Assembly (NCBI RefSeq): GCF_030378205.1
Contig: NZ_CP127385.1
Coordinates: 1,342,001 to 1,406,000 of the forward strand
Direction: 5' to 3'
DNA: 64,000 nucleotides
Source of the DNA: Bradyrhizobium sp. NP1
Lineage (GTDB): Bacteria; Pseudomonadota; Alphaproteobacteria; Rhizobiales; Xanthobacteraceae
Shown piece by piece: positions 47,542 to 56,243 of the stretch (the stretch's first letter is position 1; each line of letters begins with the position of its first letter). Made by a program: the position numbers and the translations under genes. The notes below the pieces were generated by a model that saw nothing but the letters and a program-made list of their open reading frames with translations, searched no databases and had not been told where the DNA came from.

Positions 47542-47578
47542 CTGTCATTCCGGGCAAAGCGCAAGCCCGGAATGACAG
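47542..47578. repeat. Palindrome (family F)
   Basis: CTGTCATTCCGGGC paired with GCCCGGAATGACAG around a 9-nt loop. It is between the sRNA terminator and the convergent end of the amidohydrolase gene. Confidence 0.85.
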
Positions 47579-47644
47579 GATCCCAGGTGGGGTGGCCCTG
47601 GCGGACCGGCCTGGAATGAATAAGAGAATGTCGGGATCGCGACT

Positions 47645-48646
47645 TTATTCCGCGGCCGCCTGGAAAGGTCCGAGATCGCCGAGCGGGACGGTGGCCAGCG
47701 CATCGGCCAGCGTCGCGAAATCGGCCGCCACCTGGGCGAAGCGCGGGCTCTTCTCGCGGCGCCGTTCGTCCATGTAGATCGCCCGGTTGAGCTCGAGCTG
47801 GATGGCATGCAGGCCGGAGGCCGGATTGCCGTAATGCTCGGTGATGAAGCCCCCGGCATAGGGCTTGTTGCGGCCGACCGAATAGCCGAGCTGGCTCATG
47901 GTTTCCTCGACCCGCTCGGGCAGCAGCGGCGCGCAACTCGTGCCGTAACGGTCGCCGATCACGATGTCGGGCCGCCGCGGCTCGTCGCGCGAGACCCCGA
48001 CCGAGGGCATCGAATGGCAGTCCACCATGACCACGGTGCCGAACGCTTGGTGCACCTTGTTGATCAGCCGCCGCAGCGCCCGGTGGTAGGGCTTGTAGAG
48101 CGCTTCGATCCGCCGCAGCGCGTCTTCGACCGACAGGCGCTCGCGATAGATCTCCTGGCCGTCGCCGACCACACGCGGGATGGTGCCGAGCCCGCCGGCC
48201 ACCCGCATCGATCGCGTGTTGGCAAAGCTCGGCAGGCGGCCGGCGAACATGCGCGGGTCGAGCTCATAGGGCTCGCGATTGACGTCGACATAGGAGCGCG
48301 GGAAATGAACCCGCACGACCGGAAAGCCGCGCGCGCTCAAACCTGCAATCAGCTCGTCCATGAAGGAATCTTCGGAGCGGCGCAGCGTCGCAAGATCGAT
48401 CCGCGAGGCGGACAGGAAATCCTGCGGATAGACCGAGCCGGAGTGTGGCGAATTGAAGATGATCGGCGCCCGCCACGCAGCCGGCTCCACGATCTCGAAT
48501 GGAGGCGATAGTTCGCCGTCGGGTCTCAAATCCGCCACGCTAGCGCCGTCCCACAATTCCGCTCTTTTCAGGCCCTGAAAGCGATTCGGCCGCAAAGACG
48601 GAGTTTTATCGACACGCATTGTCGGTAATCGCAGCCGTTCTGCCAA
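47645..48646 (-). CDS. N-formylglutamate amidohydrolase family protein
   Basis: A 333-aa protein of the FGase family (HutG-type), which releases formate from N-formylglutamate or acts on related compounds. The family pattern is IIFNSPHSGSVYPQDFL (about residues 65-82), FPRSYVDVNREPYELDPRMF, VVMVDCHSMPSVG (zinc-binding) and YAGGFITEHYGNPASGLHAIQLELNRAIYMDE near the C-terminus. No other hut genes are near, so a role in histidine breakdown is not certain. Confidence 0.9.
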   Translation of the reverse strand: MAERLRLPTMRVDKTPSLRPNRFQGLKRAELWDGASVADLRPDGELSPPFEIVEPAAWRAPIIFNSPHSGSVYPQDFLSASRIDLATLRRSEDSFMDELIAGLSARGFPVVRVHFPRSYVDVNREPYELDPRMFAGRLPSFANTRSMRVAGGLGTIPRVVGDGQEIYRERLSVEDALRRIEALYKPYHRALRRLINKVHQAFGTVVMVDCHSMPSVGVSRDEPRRPDIVIGDRYGTSCAPLLPERVEETMSQLGYSVGRNKPYAGGFITEHYGNPASGLHAIQLELNRAIYMDERRREKSPRFAQVAADFATLADALATVPLGDLGPFQAAAE

Positions 48647-48690
48647 GCGAAAAAGTCTTACGGCCGATTGGAACGCTGCTTAACAATCGG

Positions 48691-48795
48691 CAAAGACTTA
48701 GCCCTGAAAGACTTAACCCTGAAAGACTTGGCCCTGAAAGACCTGGCCCCGAAAGACCTGGCCCTGAAACTCTTGGCCCCGAAAGACTTGGCCTT
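48691..48795. repeat. 15-bp minisatellite, seven units
   Basis: Seven direct copies of a 15-bp unit, consensus GAAAGACTTGGCCCT, with one to three changes per unit. It fills the centre of the 294-bp gap before cpdR. The unit length is a multiple of three, so all frames stay open, but no start and no coding context makes a gene convincing. Confidence 0.9.
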
Positions 48796-48940
48796 GATTG
48801 ATGCAAGGGGCTGGTCCACAAATGGGCTTGAGACCGCCTGTCCGCGATGCCGGCCGCGCGCCTTTCACCCGAAATTTACCCTCTGTCGGGCTTAGTGTAC
48901 GGACCGCTCCTCCTTCAGCCGGATTCGACGAACCGCCGCC

Positions 48941-49300
48941 ATGCACAAGATTCTCCTCGCCGAAGACGACAACGACATGCGCCGCTTCCTGGTCAAGGCG
49001 CTGGAAAACGCCGGCTATCAGGTCTCGCCGCACGACAATGGCATGTCGGCCTATCAGAGGCTGCGCGAGGAGCCGTTCGAGATGCTGTTGACCGACATCG
49101 TGATGCCGGAAATGGACGGCATCGAGCTCGCGCGCCGCGCCTCGGAACTCGACCCCGACATCAAGATCATGTTCATCACCGGCTTTGCCGCCGTGGCGCT
49201 GAATTCGGATTCGGAAGCGCCGAAGAACGCCAAGGTGCTGTCGAAGCCGGTGCATCTGCGCGAGCTCGTCAGCGAAGTTAACAAGATGCTGGCCGCCTGA
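48941..49300 (+). CDS. cpdR: Single-domain response regulator CpdR
   Basis: A 119-aa receiver domain without an output domain. The acidic triad start is LLAEDDND (about residues 6-12), the phosphoacceptor is Asp52 (LLTDIVMPEMDG), and the conserved Thr/Lys are in FITGF and SKPVHL. The sequence fits CpdR, which in its unphosphorylated form brings ClpXP to the cell pole to destroy CtrA and PdeA. In rhizobia it affects cell-cycle control and nodulation. The last residues NKMLAA match the protease-facing tail. Confidence 0.92.
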   Translation: MHKILLAEDDNDMRRFLVKALENAGYQVSPHDNGMSAYQRLREEPFEMLLTDIVMPEMDGIELARRASELDPDIKIMFITGFAAVALNSDSEAPKNAKVLSKPVHLRELVSEVNKMLAA

Positions 49301-49418
49301 GGTCCCGCCGGCGGCCTGCCGGTTCGGGGCGAAAAGGCGCATCCGGAGCCAAAACGCCGGGTTGCCTGCCCGCGCCGGAGCCGATATACGGACCCCCGAC
49401 CCACGAAATAAGCGTTTC

Positions 49419-49493
49419 GGGCACGTAGCTCAGCGGGAGAGCACTACCTTGACATGGTAGGGGTCACAGGTTCGATCCCTGTCGTGCCCACCA
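49419..49493 (+). tRNA. tRNA-Val(GAC)
   Basis: 75 nt including an encoded CCA. Acceptor arms GGGCACG (49419-49425) and CGTGCCC (49483-49489) pair fully; the D-arm has AGCTCAGCGGGAGAGC; the anticodon stem CTACC/GGTAG holds TTGACAT with anticodon GAC at 49451-49453; the T-arm is CAGGTTCGATCCCTG. Confidence 0.97.
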
Positions 49494-49602
49494 TCCTTCG
49501 CTCGCGAAACGAGGCAGGATGCCGCGCCGGAGCCATTTGGCGGAGGCGGACTGGCGACCCATATCCTCGCTATCCTTATTCCTGTCGAGCGCGGGTATGG
49601 CC

Positions 49603-49818
49603 ATGACGAAGGCTTTCAAGGTCGGCGACCACGTGAGCTGGAATTCGGAAGCCGGCAGGGTGCGCGGCACCATCATCCGCGTGCACACCAGCGACGTCGA
49701 CTACAAGGGCTACGTCCACCACGCGAGCGCCGACGATCCGCAATACGAGATCAAGAGCGACAAGACCGACCACGTCGCGTTGCACCGCGGCCGCGTGCTG
49801 CGGCATCTGTCCACGTAG
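49603..49818 (+). CDS. DUF2945 (HVA1-type) small protein
   Basis: A 71-aa protein from ATG 49603 (ATG 49597 adds two residues). It matches DUF2945: KAFKVGDHVSWNSEAGRVRGTIIRV, then DYKGYVHHASADDPQYEIKSDKTDHVALHRGRVLRHL. This is a small SH3-like barrel of unknown function. It is 109 bp after the tRNA and 14 bp before the DUF488 gene, which it probably shares a transcript with. Confidence 0.85.
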   Translation: MTKAFKVGDHVSWNSEAGRVRGTIIRVHTSDVDYKGYVHHASADDPQYEIKSDKTDHVALHRGRVLRHLST

Positions 49819-49832
49819 AGTGCGGAGCTGAC

Positions 49833-50369
49833 ATGGCTCATCCGTTCTTCACCATCGGCCATGGCACGCGCCCGCTCGACGAATTCGTCGCGCTGCTGGC
49901 AAGTGTCGAGGTCACGCTGGTCGCCGATGTCCGCACGGTGCCGCGCTCGCGCACCAACCCGCAGTATAACCGCGAGACATTGCCGGATGCGCTTGCGCCG
50001 TTCGGCATCAGCTACGAGCACATCGCCGCGCTCGGTGGTCTGCGCAGTCGCAAGCGCGAGGTCGATGCCGGCGTCAACGCGTTCTGGCAGAACGACAGCT
50101 TCCACAATTATGCCGACTACGCGATGGGCGCGGGCTTCCACGAAGGACTTTTCCATCTGCGCGCGCTCGGCCGCGATCGGCGCTGCGCCATCATGTGCGC
50201 GGAAACGCTGTGGTGGCGCTGTCACCGGCGCATCATCACCGACTATCTGCTGGCGGCGGGCGAAACCGTATTCCACGTGCTCGGGCCGGGCCATGTCGAG
50301 CCGGCTGTCATGAACGCGGCCGCGCGGCCGCAAGCCGGCGACGTGCTGGTCTATCCGGCGGCGGCCTGA
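49833..50369 (+). CDS. DUF488 family protein
   Basis: A 178-aa protein with the family start FFTIGHGTRPLDEFVALL, LVADVRTVPRSRTNPQYNRETL and the motif CAETLWWRCHRRIITDYL (C-A-E-x5-C-H-R), which is near universal in DUF488. Function is unknown; the conserved Cys and His could form a catalytic site. It probably forms an operon with the DUF2945 gene. Confidence 0.9.
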   Translation: MAHPFFTIGHGTRPLDEFVALLASVEVTLVADVRTVPRSRTNPQYNRETLPDALAPFGISYEHIAALGGLRSRKREVDAGVNAFWQNDSFHNYADYAMGAGFHEGLFHLRALGRDRRCAIMCAETLWWRCHRRIITDYLLAAGETVFHVLGPGHVEPAVMNAAARPQAGDVLVYPAAA

Positions 50370-50380
50370 GCGCGCGCAGC

Positions 50381-50959
50381 TTAGCGCTTCATGGTGCGGA
50401 AGGTGATGGAGTAACGGCGCGCCTCAACCGGCGGAATCGAATGCTCCCATACGCGCCGCGCCTCGCCATCCATCAGATAGAGCGAGCGCGGTTCGGCATC
50501 GAGCGTGAAACGCTGCCACTTTGCCCCGTCGCGGCGACGAAAGCGGAACCTGCACGGCGCGCCCAGCGAAAGCCCGAACACCTTGTCGAAATGCGGCTTG
50601 TCGCGATGCCAGCCGATGCCGGCGCCGATCTCGTATTCGGTGCAGAGAATTTGCCGCACGCTGTCGTCGGGCAGGCCGCCGAAATCCGCGACGCGGCGCG
50701 CGACCTCTTCGAGCCAGTCCGGGATCGGCTCGGCCTCCAGCATCCGCTGCAGCGTGTAGTCGTAGCGGAAGCCGAACGACTTCACCCGCCGCTTGCCCTC
50801 GAAGGCGCCGAACTGGAACGGCGCGAGCGGCAGTTCCGCGATGCGCGCGATCAGCTCTTTCTCTGCCGTCCGCGAAATGAAGTCCGGCGTGGTGCGCAGC
50901 CCCTGCGGAACCGGAGTCTGATCGTCAAATAACGCAAGCTGGGACATCGGCGGCGACAT
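50381..50959 (-). CDS. alkB: Alpha-ketoglutarate-dependent dioxygenase AlkB
   Basis: Removes methyl groups from alkylated DNA or RNA bases by Fe(II)/2-oxoglutarate oxidation. The 192-aa protein has the iron ligands His and Asp in GWHRDKPHF, the second His near WEHSIPPVEARRYSITFRT, where the two Arg of R-x5-R bind 2-oxoglutarate. The preceding RFRRRDGAKWQRFTL and LYLMDGEARR fit the double-stranded beta-helix. A second start (Met5) is possible. Convergent with DUF488 by 11 bp. Confidence 0.92.
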   Translation of the reverse strand: MSPPMSQLALFDDQTPVPQGLRTTPDFISRTAEKELIARIAELPLAPFQFGAFEGKRRVKSFGFRYDYTLQRMLEAEPIPDWLEEVARRVADFGGLPDDSVRQILCTEYEIGAGIGWHRDKPHFDKVFGLSLGAPCRFRFRRRDGAKWQRFTLDAEPRSLYLMDGEARRVWEHSIPPVEARRYSITFRTMKR

Positions 50960-51046
50960 GCGCGAGAGGGATCAACACTGCCGATATGGGAATTTTCCGC
51001 GGGAATCACAGGGGAGAGCGCAGCTCACCGCGCCCTCCCGCAACCA

Positions 51047-51175
51047 GAGCATGATCCGGAAAAGTGTGTAGCGGTTTTCCCTCGCGACAAACGCGGAACG
51101 CGTTTGCGCGGAGATCATGCTCAATCAAGAACCTAAAGCGCGATGACGACTCAGCCTGATCTCATCGCGCTTTAG
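51047..51175. repeat. Two-hairpin repeat, copy 2 (family B)
   Basis: GAGCATGATC to GATCATGCTC forms the first hairpin (51047-51122). A second hairpin AAAGCGCGATGA / TCATCGCGCTTT follows (51134-51173). The TTA at 51172-51174 is the stop codon of the flavoprotein gene. Copy 1 is at 6637. Confidence 0.9.
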
Positions 51176-52878
51176 CCGGCGCTACCCGCAAGATGCCGGC
51201 CCGCGATGTAGCCGAAGGTCAGCGCGGGGCCGAGCGTGATGCCGGCGCCCGGATAGTTGCCGCCCATGATGCTCGCCATGTCGTTGCCTGCTGCGTAGAG
51301 CCCGGGAATCGGCTTGCCCTCGGCGTCGAGCGCCTGCGCGTTCTCGTTGGTCTGGATGCCGGCATAGGTGCCGAGATCGCCGATCACCATCTTGATCGCG
51401 TAGAACGGTCCGTCCTCGATCGGCGCGATGCAGGGGTTGGGACCATGCAGTGCGTCGCCCTGGTAGCGGTTGTACGCCCGCGAGCCCTTGCCGAAGAAGG
51501 GATCGCGGCCTTCCGCCGCCACGGCGTTGAACTCCGCGACCGTCGCCTCCAGCCCCTTCGCATCGATACCGGCGGCGGCCGCGAGTTCGGCCAATGACGC
51601 GCCGCGCTTCAGATACCCGGAGCGCAGGTGATGGCCGAGCGGCATCGGGAACGGCGGCACGCAGCCGAGCCCGTAGCGGCGCAAGGAGCGATGGTCGGTG
51701 ATGAGGAAGGAGGCGATCTCCTCGCCGGGTCCTGCGGCCTTCATCATCTCCTGCACGAAGTCGTGGTAGGAATTGCCTTCATTGGCAAAGCGTCTGCCGT
51801 CGCGCATCACGGCGATGACGCCCGGTTTTGCCCGGTCGATGAAATGCGGCATCACGCCTGTCGAGCCGTCCTTGCGCGTCGTCTGCGACACCGGCACCCA
51901 GGCCGCCGCATTCGGCAGACGGTCCTCGATGCGGCCGCCGGCTGCTTCCGCGAGCCGCAAGCCGTCGCCGGTGTTGCCCGATGGCCCCGGCGAAAAATGC
52001 TCCTGTCCCGTCGGCGCATGCGGAAACATCTTCTTGCGCCGCTCGACGTCGTGCGGGAAGCCGCCGCAGGCGAGCACAACGCCGCGCCTGGCGTTAACGC
52101 GGATCGGGCGGCCGTCCTTCTCGACGACGGCGCCGCGCACCACACCATTCTCGACGATCAACTCGCGCACCGGCGAAGACAGCCACATCGGGATCTTGAG
52201 GTCGAAGGCCGATTTGGCGAGCCGGCCGGCCAGCGCATTGCCATTGGTCAGCGTCATGCCGCGGCCAAAGCGCAGCACGTCGCGGAAATGCCTGGACAGG
52301 CGCTTTGCGACATAGACCGCCGAGGTCAGCGATTTCGTCGCGCGCATGAAGTGGATGATCTCCTTGCCGCTTCCCAGCATCATCCCGAACACGGTGAGCT
52401 CGGGCAGGGGATTGCCGAGGTCCTTGATGGCGTCCCCGAGCTCGTGGCCGTCGAACGGCCGCGTCACCATCGAGCGGCCGCCCTGCGCGCCGCCGGGCGC
52501 TTCGGCGTGATAGTCGGGGAAGGTCAGGGGCATGTCGAAGCGCAGCGCGGTCTTCGTGGTGAAGAAATCGACTGCCTCGGGGCCAGCGGCGAGGAACGCA
52601 TCGACCCGCGCGGCATCGAAATTGTTGCCGGCCTCGTGCCGCAGATAATTGCGCGCCTGCCCCTCGCTCTCCGCGATGCCCCAGTCGCGCGCGAGTTTCG
52701 TGCCCGGAATCCAGAGCCAGCCGCCCGAGCGCGCGGTGGTGCCGCCGAAGCGCGGCTCCTTCTCCACGATCAGGACGTTGAGCCCGCGATGGCCGGCGGT
52801 GACGGCCGCGGACATGCCGGCGCAGCCGGAGCCCGCGACCAGCACGTCGCATTCGTAGGTTTCTTCGTTGTCGGCCAC
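51172..52878 (-). CDS. FAD-dependent oxidoreductase, flavocytochrome c / ketosteroid dehydrogenase type
   Basis: A 568-aa flavoprotein of the FAD_binding_2 family. It starts YECDVLVAGSGCAGMSAAVTAGHRGLNVLIVEK (dinucleotide fold with G-S-G-C-A-G) and has FGGTTARSGGWLWIPG, VLACGGFPHD, and a C-terminal PIPGLYAAGNDMASIMGGNYPGAGITLGPALTFGYIAG (key AGN, Y-PGAG). These are the marks of fumarate reductase/3-ketosteroid-delta1-dehydrogenase-like enzymes; a steroid or alicyclic ketone is the likely substrate class but not shown. It follows an ABC binding protein by 10 bp; both may serve use of one substrate. Confidence 0.88.
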   Translation of the reverse strand: MADNEETYECDVLVAGSGCAGMSAAVTAGHRGLNVLIVEKEPRFGGTTARSGGWLWIPGTKLARDWGIAESEGQARNYLRHEAGNNFDAARVDAFLAAGPEAVDFFTTKTALRFDMPLTFPDYHAEAPGGAQGGRSMVTRPFDGHELGDAIKDLGNPLPELTVFGMMLGSGKEIIHFMRATKSLTSAVYVAKRLSRHFRDVLRFGRGMTLTNGNALAGRLAKSAFDLKIPMWLSSPVRELIVENGVVRGAVVEKDGRPIRVNARRGVVLACGGFPHDVERRKKMFPHAPTGQEHFSPGPSGNTGDGLRLAEAAGGRIEDRLPNAAAWVPVSQTTRKDGSTGVMPHFIDRAKPGVIAVMRDGRRFANEGNSYHDFVQEMMKAAGPGEEIASFLITDHRSLRRYGLGCVPPFPMPLGHHLRSGYLKRGASLAELAAAAGIDAKGLEATVAEFNAVAAEGRDPFFGKGSRAYNRYQGDALHGPNPCIAPIEDGPFYAIKMVIGDLGTYAGIQTNENAQALDAEGKPIPGLYAAGNDMASIMGGNYPGAGITLGPALTFGYIAGRHLAGSAG

Positions 52879-52888
52879 GGGAACAATC

Positions 52889-54091
52889 CTACTTCTTGAG
52901 CAGCGGGCACTTGGATTCGGAGACCGGACGGTAGGCGTCCTCGCCCTTCACGGTCTTGACGATGGTGAGATAGTCCCACGGCTCCTTCGACTCCGAGGGC
53001 TTCTTCACCTTGGCGAGATACATGTCGCGGATGACGCGGCCGTCCTCGCGCAGCTTGCCGCCATGCACGAAGGCGTCCTCGATCGGCAGCTCGCGCATCT
53101 TCGCCATCACCGCTTTCGGATCGTCGCTGCCGGCGGCCTGGATCGCTTTCAGATAATGCAGCACCGAGCCGTAGACGCCGGTGTGGATCATGGTCGGCAT
53201 CACGCCAGTCCGGGCGAAGAACTTCTTCGACCAGGCGCGGGTCTTGTCATCCATGTTCCAGTAGGACGCCGTGGTCATGTAGGTGCCTTGGGCGGCCTCG
53301 AGCCCGATCGCGTGCACGTCGGTGTCGAACATCAACAGCCCGACGAGTTTCTGGCCGCCCTTGACGAGCCCGAACTCGCCGGACTGCTTGATCGCGTTGT
53401 CGGTGTCCTGCCCGGCATTGGCAAAGGCGACGACATCGGCCTTCGAGCTCTGCGCCTGCAGCGCGAAGGAGGAGAAGTCCGCGGTGTTGGTCGGATGGCG
53501 CACGCCGCCGAGCACGGTGCCGCCGAGTTCCTTGACGAAGCGCGTGGCATCCTTCTCGAGCTGCTGGCCGAAGGCGTAGTCGGCGGTGATGAAGAACCAG
53601 GACTTGCCGCCCTCGGCGATCACGGCCGACGCCGTCACCTTCGACAGCGCATAGGTGTCATAGGCGAAGTGCACGGTGTTGGGGCTGCACAATTCGTCAG
53701 TCAGGGAACTCGCGCCGGGACCCGACAGCAGCGCGATCTTGTTGCGCTCCTTCACCATGTTGTGCACGGCGATCGCGATGCCGGAGTTCGGGATGTCGAC
53801 GACGGCGTCGACCTTGCCGTTGTCGAACCAGTCGCGCACGATCTGGGTGCCGACATCGGTCTTCATCTGGTGATCGGCGCTGATGATCTGGATCGGCTTG
53901 CCGAGCACGGCCGGCCCGAATTCCTCGACCGCCATCTTTGCCGCCTCGACCGAGCCGGGCCCGCTGTTGTCACGCCCCCAGCTCGACAGGTCGGTCAATA
54001 CGCCGATGCGCACCGCGTCGTCGGAGATTTGCGCGGATGCCCCCGATACCGTCACGGCAAGAATGGCGCAGGCCAGGGCGTAAGCTCTCAC
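52889..54091 (-). CDS. ABC transporter substrate-binding protein, branched-chain amino acid type
   Basis: A 400-aa periplasmic protein (Peripla_BP_6). GTG 54091 is chosen because GGAGGA precedes it by a good spacing and the signal peptide begins there (VRAYALACAILAVTVSGASAQ). The mature start ISDDAVRIGVLTDLSSWG, ISADHQMKTDVGTQIVRDW and VDIPNSGIAIAVHNMVKE are typical of receptors for aromatic or alicyclic compounds in this family. No membrane components are encoded nearby. It heads a two-gene unit with the flavoprotein. Confidence 0.9.
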   Translation of the reverse strand: MRAYALACAILAVTVSGASAQISDDAVRIGVLTDLSSWGRDNSGPGSVEAAKMAVEEFGPAVLGKPIQIISADHQMKTDVGTQIVRDWFDNGKVDAVVDIPNSGIAIAVHNMVKERNKIALLSGPGASSLTDELCSPNTVHFAYDTYALSKVTASAVIAEGGKSWFFITADYAFGQQLEKDATRFVKELGGTVLGGVRHPTNTADFSSFALQAQSSKADVVAFANAGQDTDNAIKQSGEFGLVKGGQKLVGLLMFDTDVHAIGLEAAQGTYMTTASYWNMDDKTRAWSKKFFARTGVMPTMIHTGVYGSVLHYLKAIQAAGSDDPKAVMAKMRELPIEDAFVHGGKLREDGRVIRDMYLAKVKKPSESKEPWDYLTIVKTVKGEDAYRPVSESKCPLLKK

Positions 54092-54279
54092 GATCGTTCC
54101 TCCGTTTGATTTTATTGTTTGGCCATTGTGGCTTCCGTTCTTGTGACGGCGATGTCTGCGATGGTCAAGGGAGATGCGCGAGGCCTCTTGCAGCGGCACG
54201 GCGGAACAGGCAGTAAGTCCGCAACGGAACGCCGGAGCGGCGGCCGACGGCGCCTCGCCTTCATGCAGACTTCATCCTC

Positions 54280-55587
54280 ATGCAGATATGGCTTCGCATA
54301 CGATCCGCCTTGGCCGGGCTCGTCGGGCTGGTCCTGGCGCTTGCAGCCCTCAACAAATATGACCCCTATCTGATCCCGTTGCGCGGTACGGGGAACGCCG
54401 TCATCGTCGTCGCAAGCCTTCTGGTCGTGGCACTGCTGATCAGGCGGGGCGTCTGGCGCCGCGGCCTCGGTGGACGGCTGCTGCTTCTCGTGTGGATCCT
54501 GCCGTCCGTGGCGATGCTTTTGGCCACGACGTCGTATGAGCTCGGCAAGCGGCGCGTGTTGAGCGCACAGCCTTCGCGCGCGCAAATCCTGGGACGGCAT
54601 TTCGTGGTCGGCTACACTTCCTTCGGCGAGGTTGCGCGCCTGGCGGAACAGGGGCTGATCGCCGGCGTCTATGTCACCAGGCACAATATCGCGGCCGCGG
54701 GCGGAACTGCCGAGGGGCTGCGGTCGGAGATCGCAGCGCTGCAGCAGCGGCGACGCAGCGCCGGCCTGCCGCCGCTCGTCGTCGCCGTCGACCAGGAAGG
54801 CGGCATCGTCTCGCATCTTGCGCCGCCGCTGAGCGCGCTGCCGGCGTTGTCGACGCTGGCAGGCCTGCCGGCGGACGCTCGCGCGCAGAAGGCCGAGGAG
54901 CTCGGACGCACCCACGGCCGCGAGCTGGCGTCGATCGGCATCACCCAGAACTTCGCGCCGGTCGTCGATCTCAAGCCGGATGCGGAACACAACCCGCTCG
55001 ATTTCAATACGCTGATCGGCGAGCGGGCGATTTCAGACGATCCGGCCGTCGTCAGCGACGTCGCGGCTGCCTATGTCGGCGGTCTCGAAGCGTCCGGTGT
55101 CACCGCGACCGTCAAGCATTTTCCGGGCCTCGGGCGGCTGCGCTCCGATACGCACCATTTCACGGCCCATCTCGATACCCCGCGCGAGGTGCTCGACGTC
55201 TCCGACTGGCGTCCCTTCAAGGATTTGCTCAAAGGCACAAGAGCCCAGTTGATGATCGGGCACGTCAATCTGGCCGCGATCGATCCCGACCGTCCTGCAT
55301 CGCATTCCAGGCGCGTGGTTGACGGCCTGATCCGCAAGCAGTGGAATTATCAGGGCGTCATCATCACCGACGATCTGGTGATGGGGGCAGTCTACCACAA
55401 CGATATCTGCACGGCGGTCATCGAAGCCTTTGGCGCAGGCGTGGATCTGCTGCTGGTTGCCTATGACGGCGCCACGCAATTCTATCCCATCTTTACCTGC
55501 GCGCTGGATGCCGCGGAGGCCGGAAAGCTCGATCTCGCGGCCTTGCGCGAGAGCGAGGCGCGGCTGGCCTCTCGAACGCGACCATAG
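54280..55587 (+). CDS. Membrane-anchored glycoside hydrolase family 3 (NagZ-like)
   Basis: A 435-aa protein. The first 90 residues contain three hydrophobic segments (about 8-28, 38-55, 66-82); then a GH3 N-terminal barrel from about residue 105. It has VVAVDQEGGIVSHL, NFAPVVDLKPDAEHNP, the substrate-binding VTATVKHFPGLG (K-H-F-P-G) and the catalytic Asp in IITDDLVMGAVY. NagZ cuts N-acetylglucosamine from recycled muropeptides. NagZ itself is cytosolic; the N-terminal membrane region here is unusual and implies the catalytic domain sits outside or is tethered. Divergent from the binding-protein gene. Confidence 0.85.
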   Translation: MQIWLRIRSALAGLVGLVLALAALNKYDPYLIPLRGTGNAVIVVASLLVVALLIRRGVWRRGLGGRLLLLVWILPSVAMLLATTSYELGKRRVLSAQPSRAQILGRHFVVGYTSFGEVARLAEQGLIAGVYVTRHNIAAAGGTAEGLRSEIAALQQRRRSAGLPPLVVAVDQEGGIVSHLAPPLSALPALSTLAGLPADARAQKAEELGRTHGRELASIGITQNFAPVVDLKPDAEHNPLDFNTLIGERAISDDPAVVSDVAAAYVGGLEASGVTATVKHFPGLGRLRSDTHHFTAHLDTPREVLDVSDWRPFKDLLKGTRAQLMIGHVNLAAIDPDRPASHSRRVVDGLIRKQWNYQGVIITDDLVMGAVYHNDICTAVIEAFGAGVDLLLVAYDGATQFYPIFTCALDAAEAGKLDLAALRESEARLASRTRP

Positions 55588-55600
55588 GCCAGAACGAGAA

Positions 55601-55630
55601 AACCTCAGCGCGCGGGCGCGCGCTGAGGTT
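55601..55630 (-). terminator. Intrinsic terminator of the Gly-rich protein
   Basis: A 14-bp perfect stem AACCTCAGCGCGCG with its complement and a 2-nt turn; on the minus strand it is followed by TTTT. A 16-bp direct duplication (GCCGGCCTTCAATTCC unit) lies at 55639-55670 just upstream. Confidence 0.8.
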
Positions 55631-55721
55631 CCGGATGGCCGCCGGCCTTCAATTCCGCCGGCCTTCAATTCCGAGGGACGGCCGTGTCAGATCGCAATCG
55701 GGATCGATCGACCACACTCCA

Positions 55722-56243
55722 TCAACCGCACACCTGAACCGGCTGGTGGCGCCAGCCATGCGTGGTGTGAACGCGCCGCTGGACGACATAGCAACTTCCG
55801 TCGTCGTAATATGAATCCGCGTACGGCGTGTCGTAGGCATAATCGTCGTAATAGTCATACGGATAGTAGCCGTAGCCGTACCCGAAGCGGTGGCGGAAGC
55901 CGTGATCGTGGAATCCGCGGCCGGCAAAGCCGCGGCCATCGTGGAACCCACCGGCGAAATGCCCGCCGCCGAAGCCGCCGGGACGCAAGCCTCCAGCGGC
56001 TACGCCGCCACCATGGAAGCCGCCGCCAAAACCTCCACCATGGAAGCCTCCACCGCCAAAACCTCCACCGCCAAGGCCGCCACCGTGGAAACCACCACCT
56101 CCACCGCCGCCAAAGCCACCGCCGCCATGGCCGCCACCACCTCCGCCACCACCACCACCGCCACCCCGCGCCAACGCCATCGTCGGCGCGACCAGGGCAA
56201 TGGACGCAACGGCCAACAAGCCGATCACTGTCTTGCGCAACAT
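55722..56243 (-). CDS. Exported Gly-rich protein
   Basis: A 173-aa protein. The signal peptide MLRKTVIGLLAVASIALVAP..ALA ends near residue 25. Residues 26-100 are Gly repeats with His and Phe (GGGGFHGGGLGGGGF type). Residues 100-150 hold HDHGFRHRFGYGYGYYPYDYY..., Tyr/Asp rich, and the end SCYVVQRRVHTTHGWRHQPVQVCG has two Cys and resembles the short C-terminal cap common to rhizobial small exported proteins. Function unknown; a cell-surface or matrix role is possible. DNA in the Gly tract is repetitive (GGC/GGT runs). Sixteen-plus His might bind metal. Confidence 0.8.
   Translation of the reverse strand: MLRKTVIGLLAVASIALVAPTMALARGGGGGGGGGGGGHGGGGFGGGGGGGFHGGGLGGGGFGGGGFHGGGFGGGFHGGGVAAGGLRPGGFGGGHFAGGFHDGRGFAGRGFHDHGFRHRFGYGYGYYPYDYYDDYAYDTPYADSYYDDGSCYVVQRRVHTTHGWRHQPVQVCG

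Noticed and set aside
48691..48795. CRISPR-like array
   Set aside because: The units are 15 bp and directly adjoining with no spacers, and no cas genes are present.
48713..49342. Minus-strand frame with a pentapeptide repeat from the minisatellite
   Set aside because: It runs antisense through cpdR and its repeat is a by-product of the 15-bp unit.
49419..49493. Integration site of an island at tRNA-Val
   Set aside because: No integrase, no repeated tRNA 3' end and no change of composition follow; the next genes look core.
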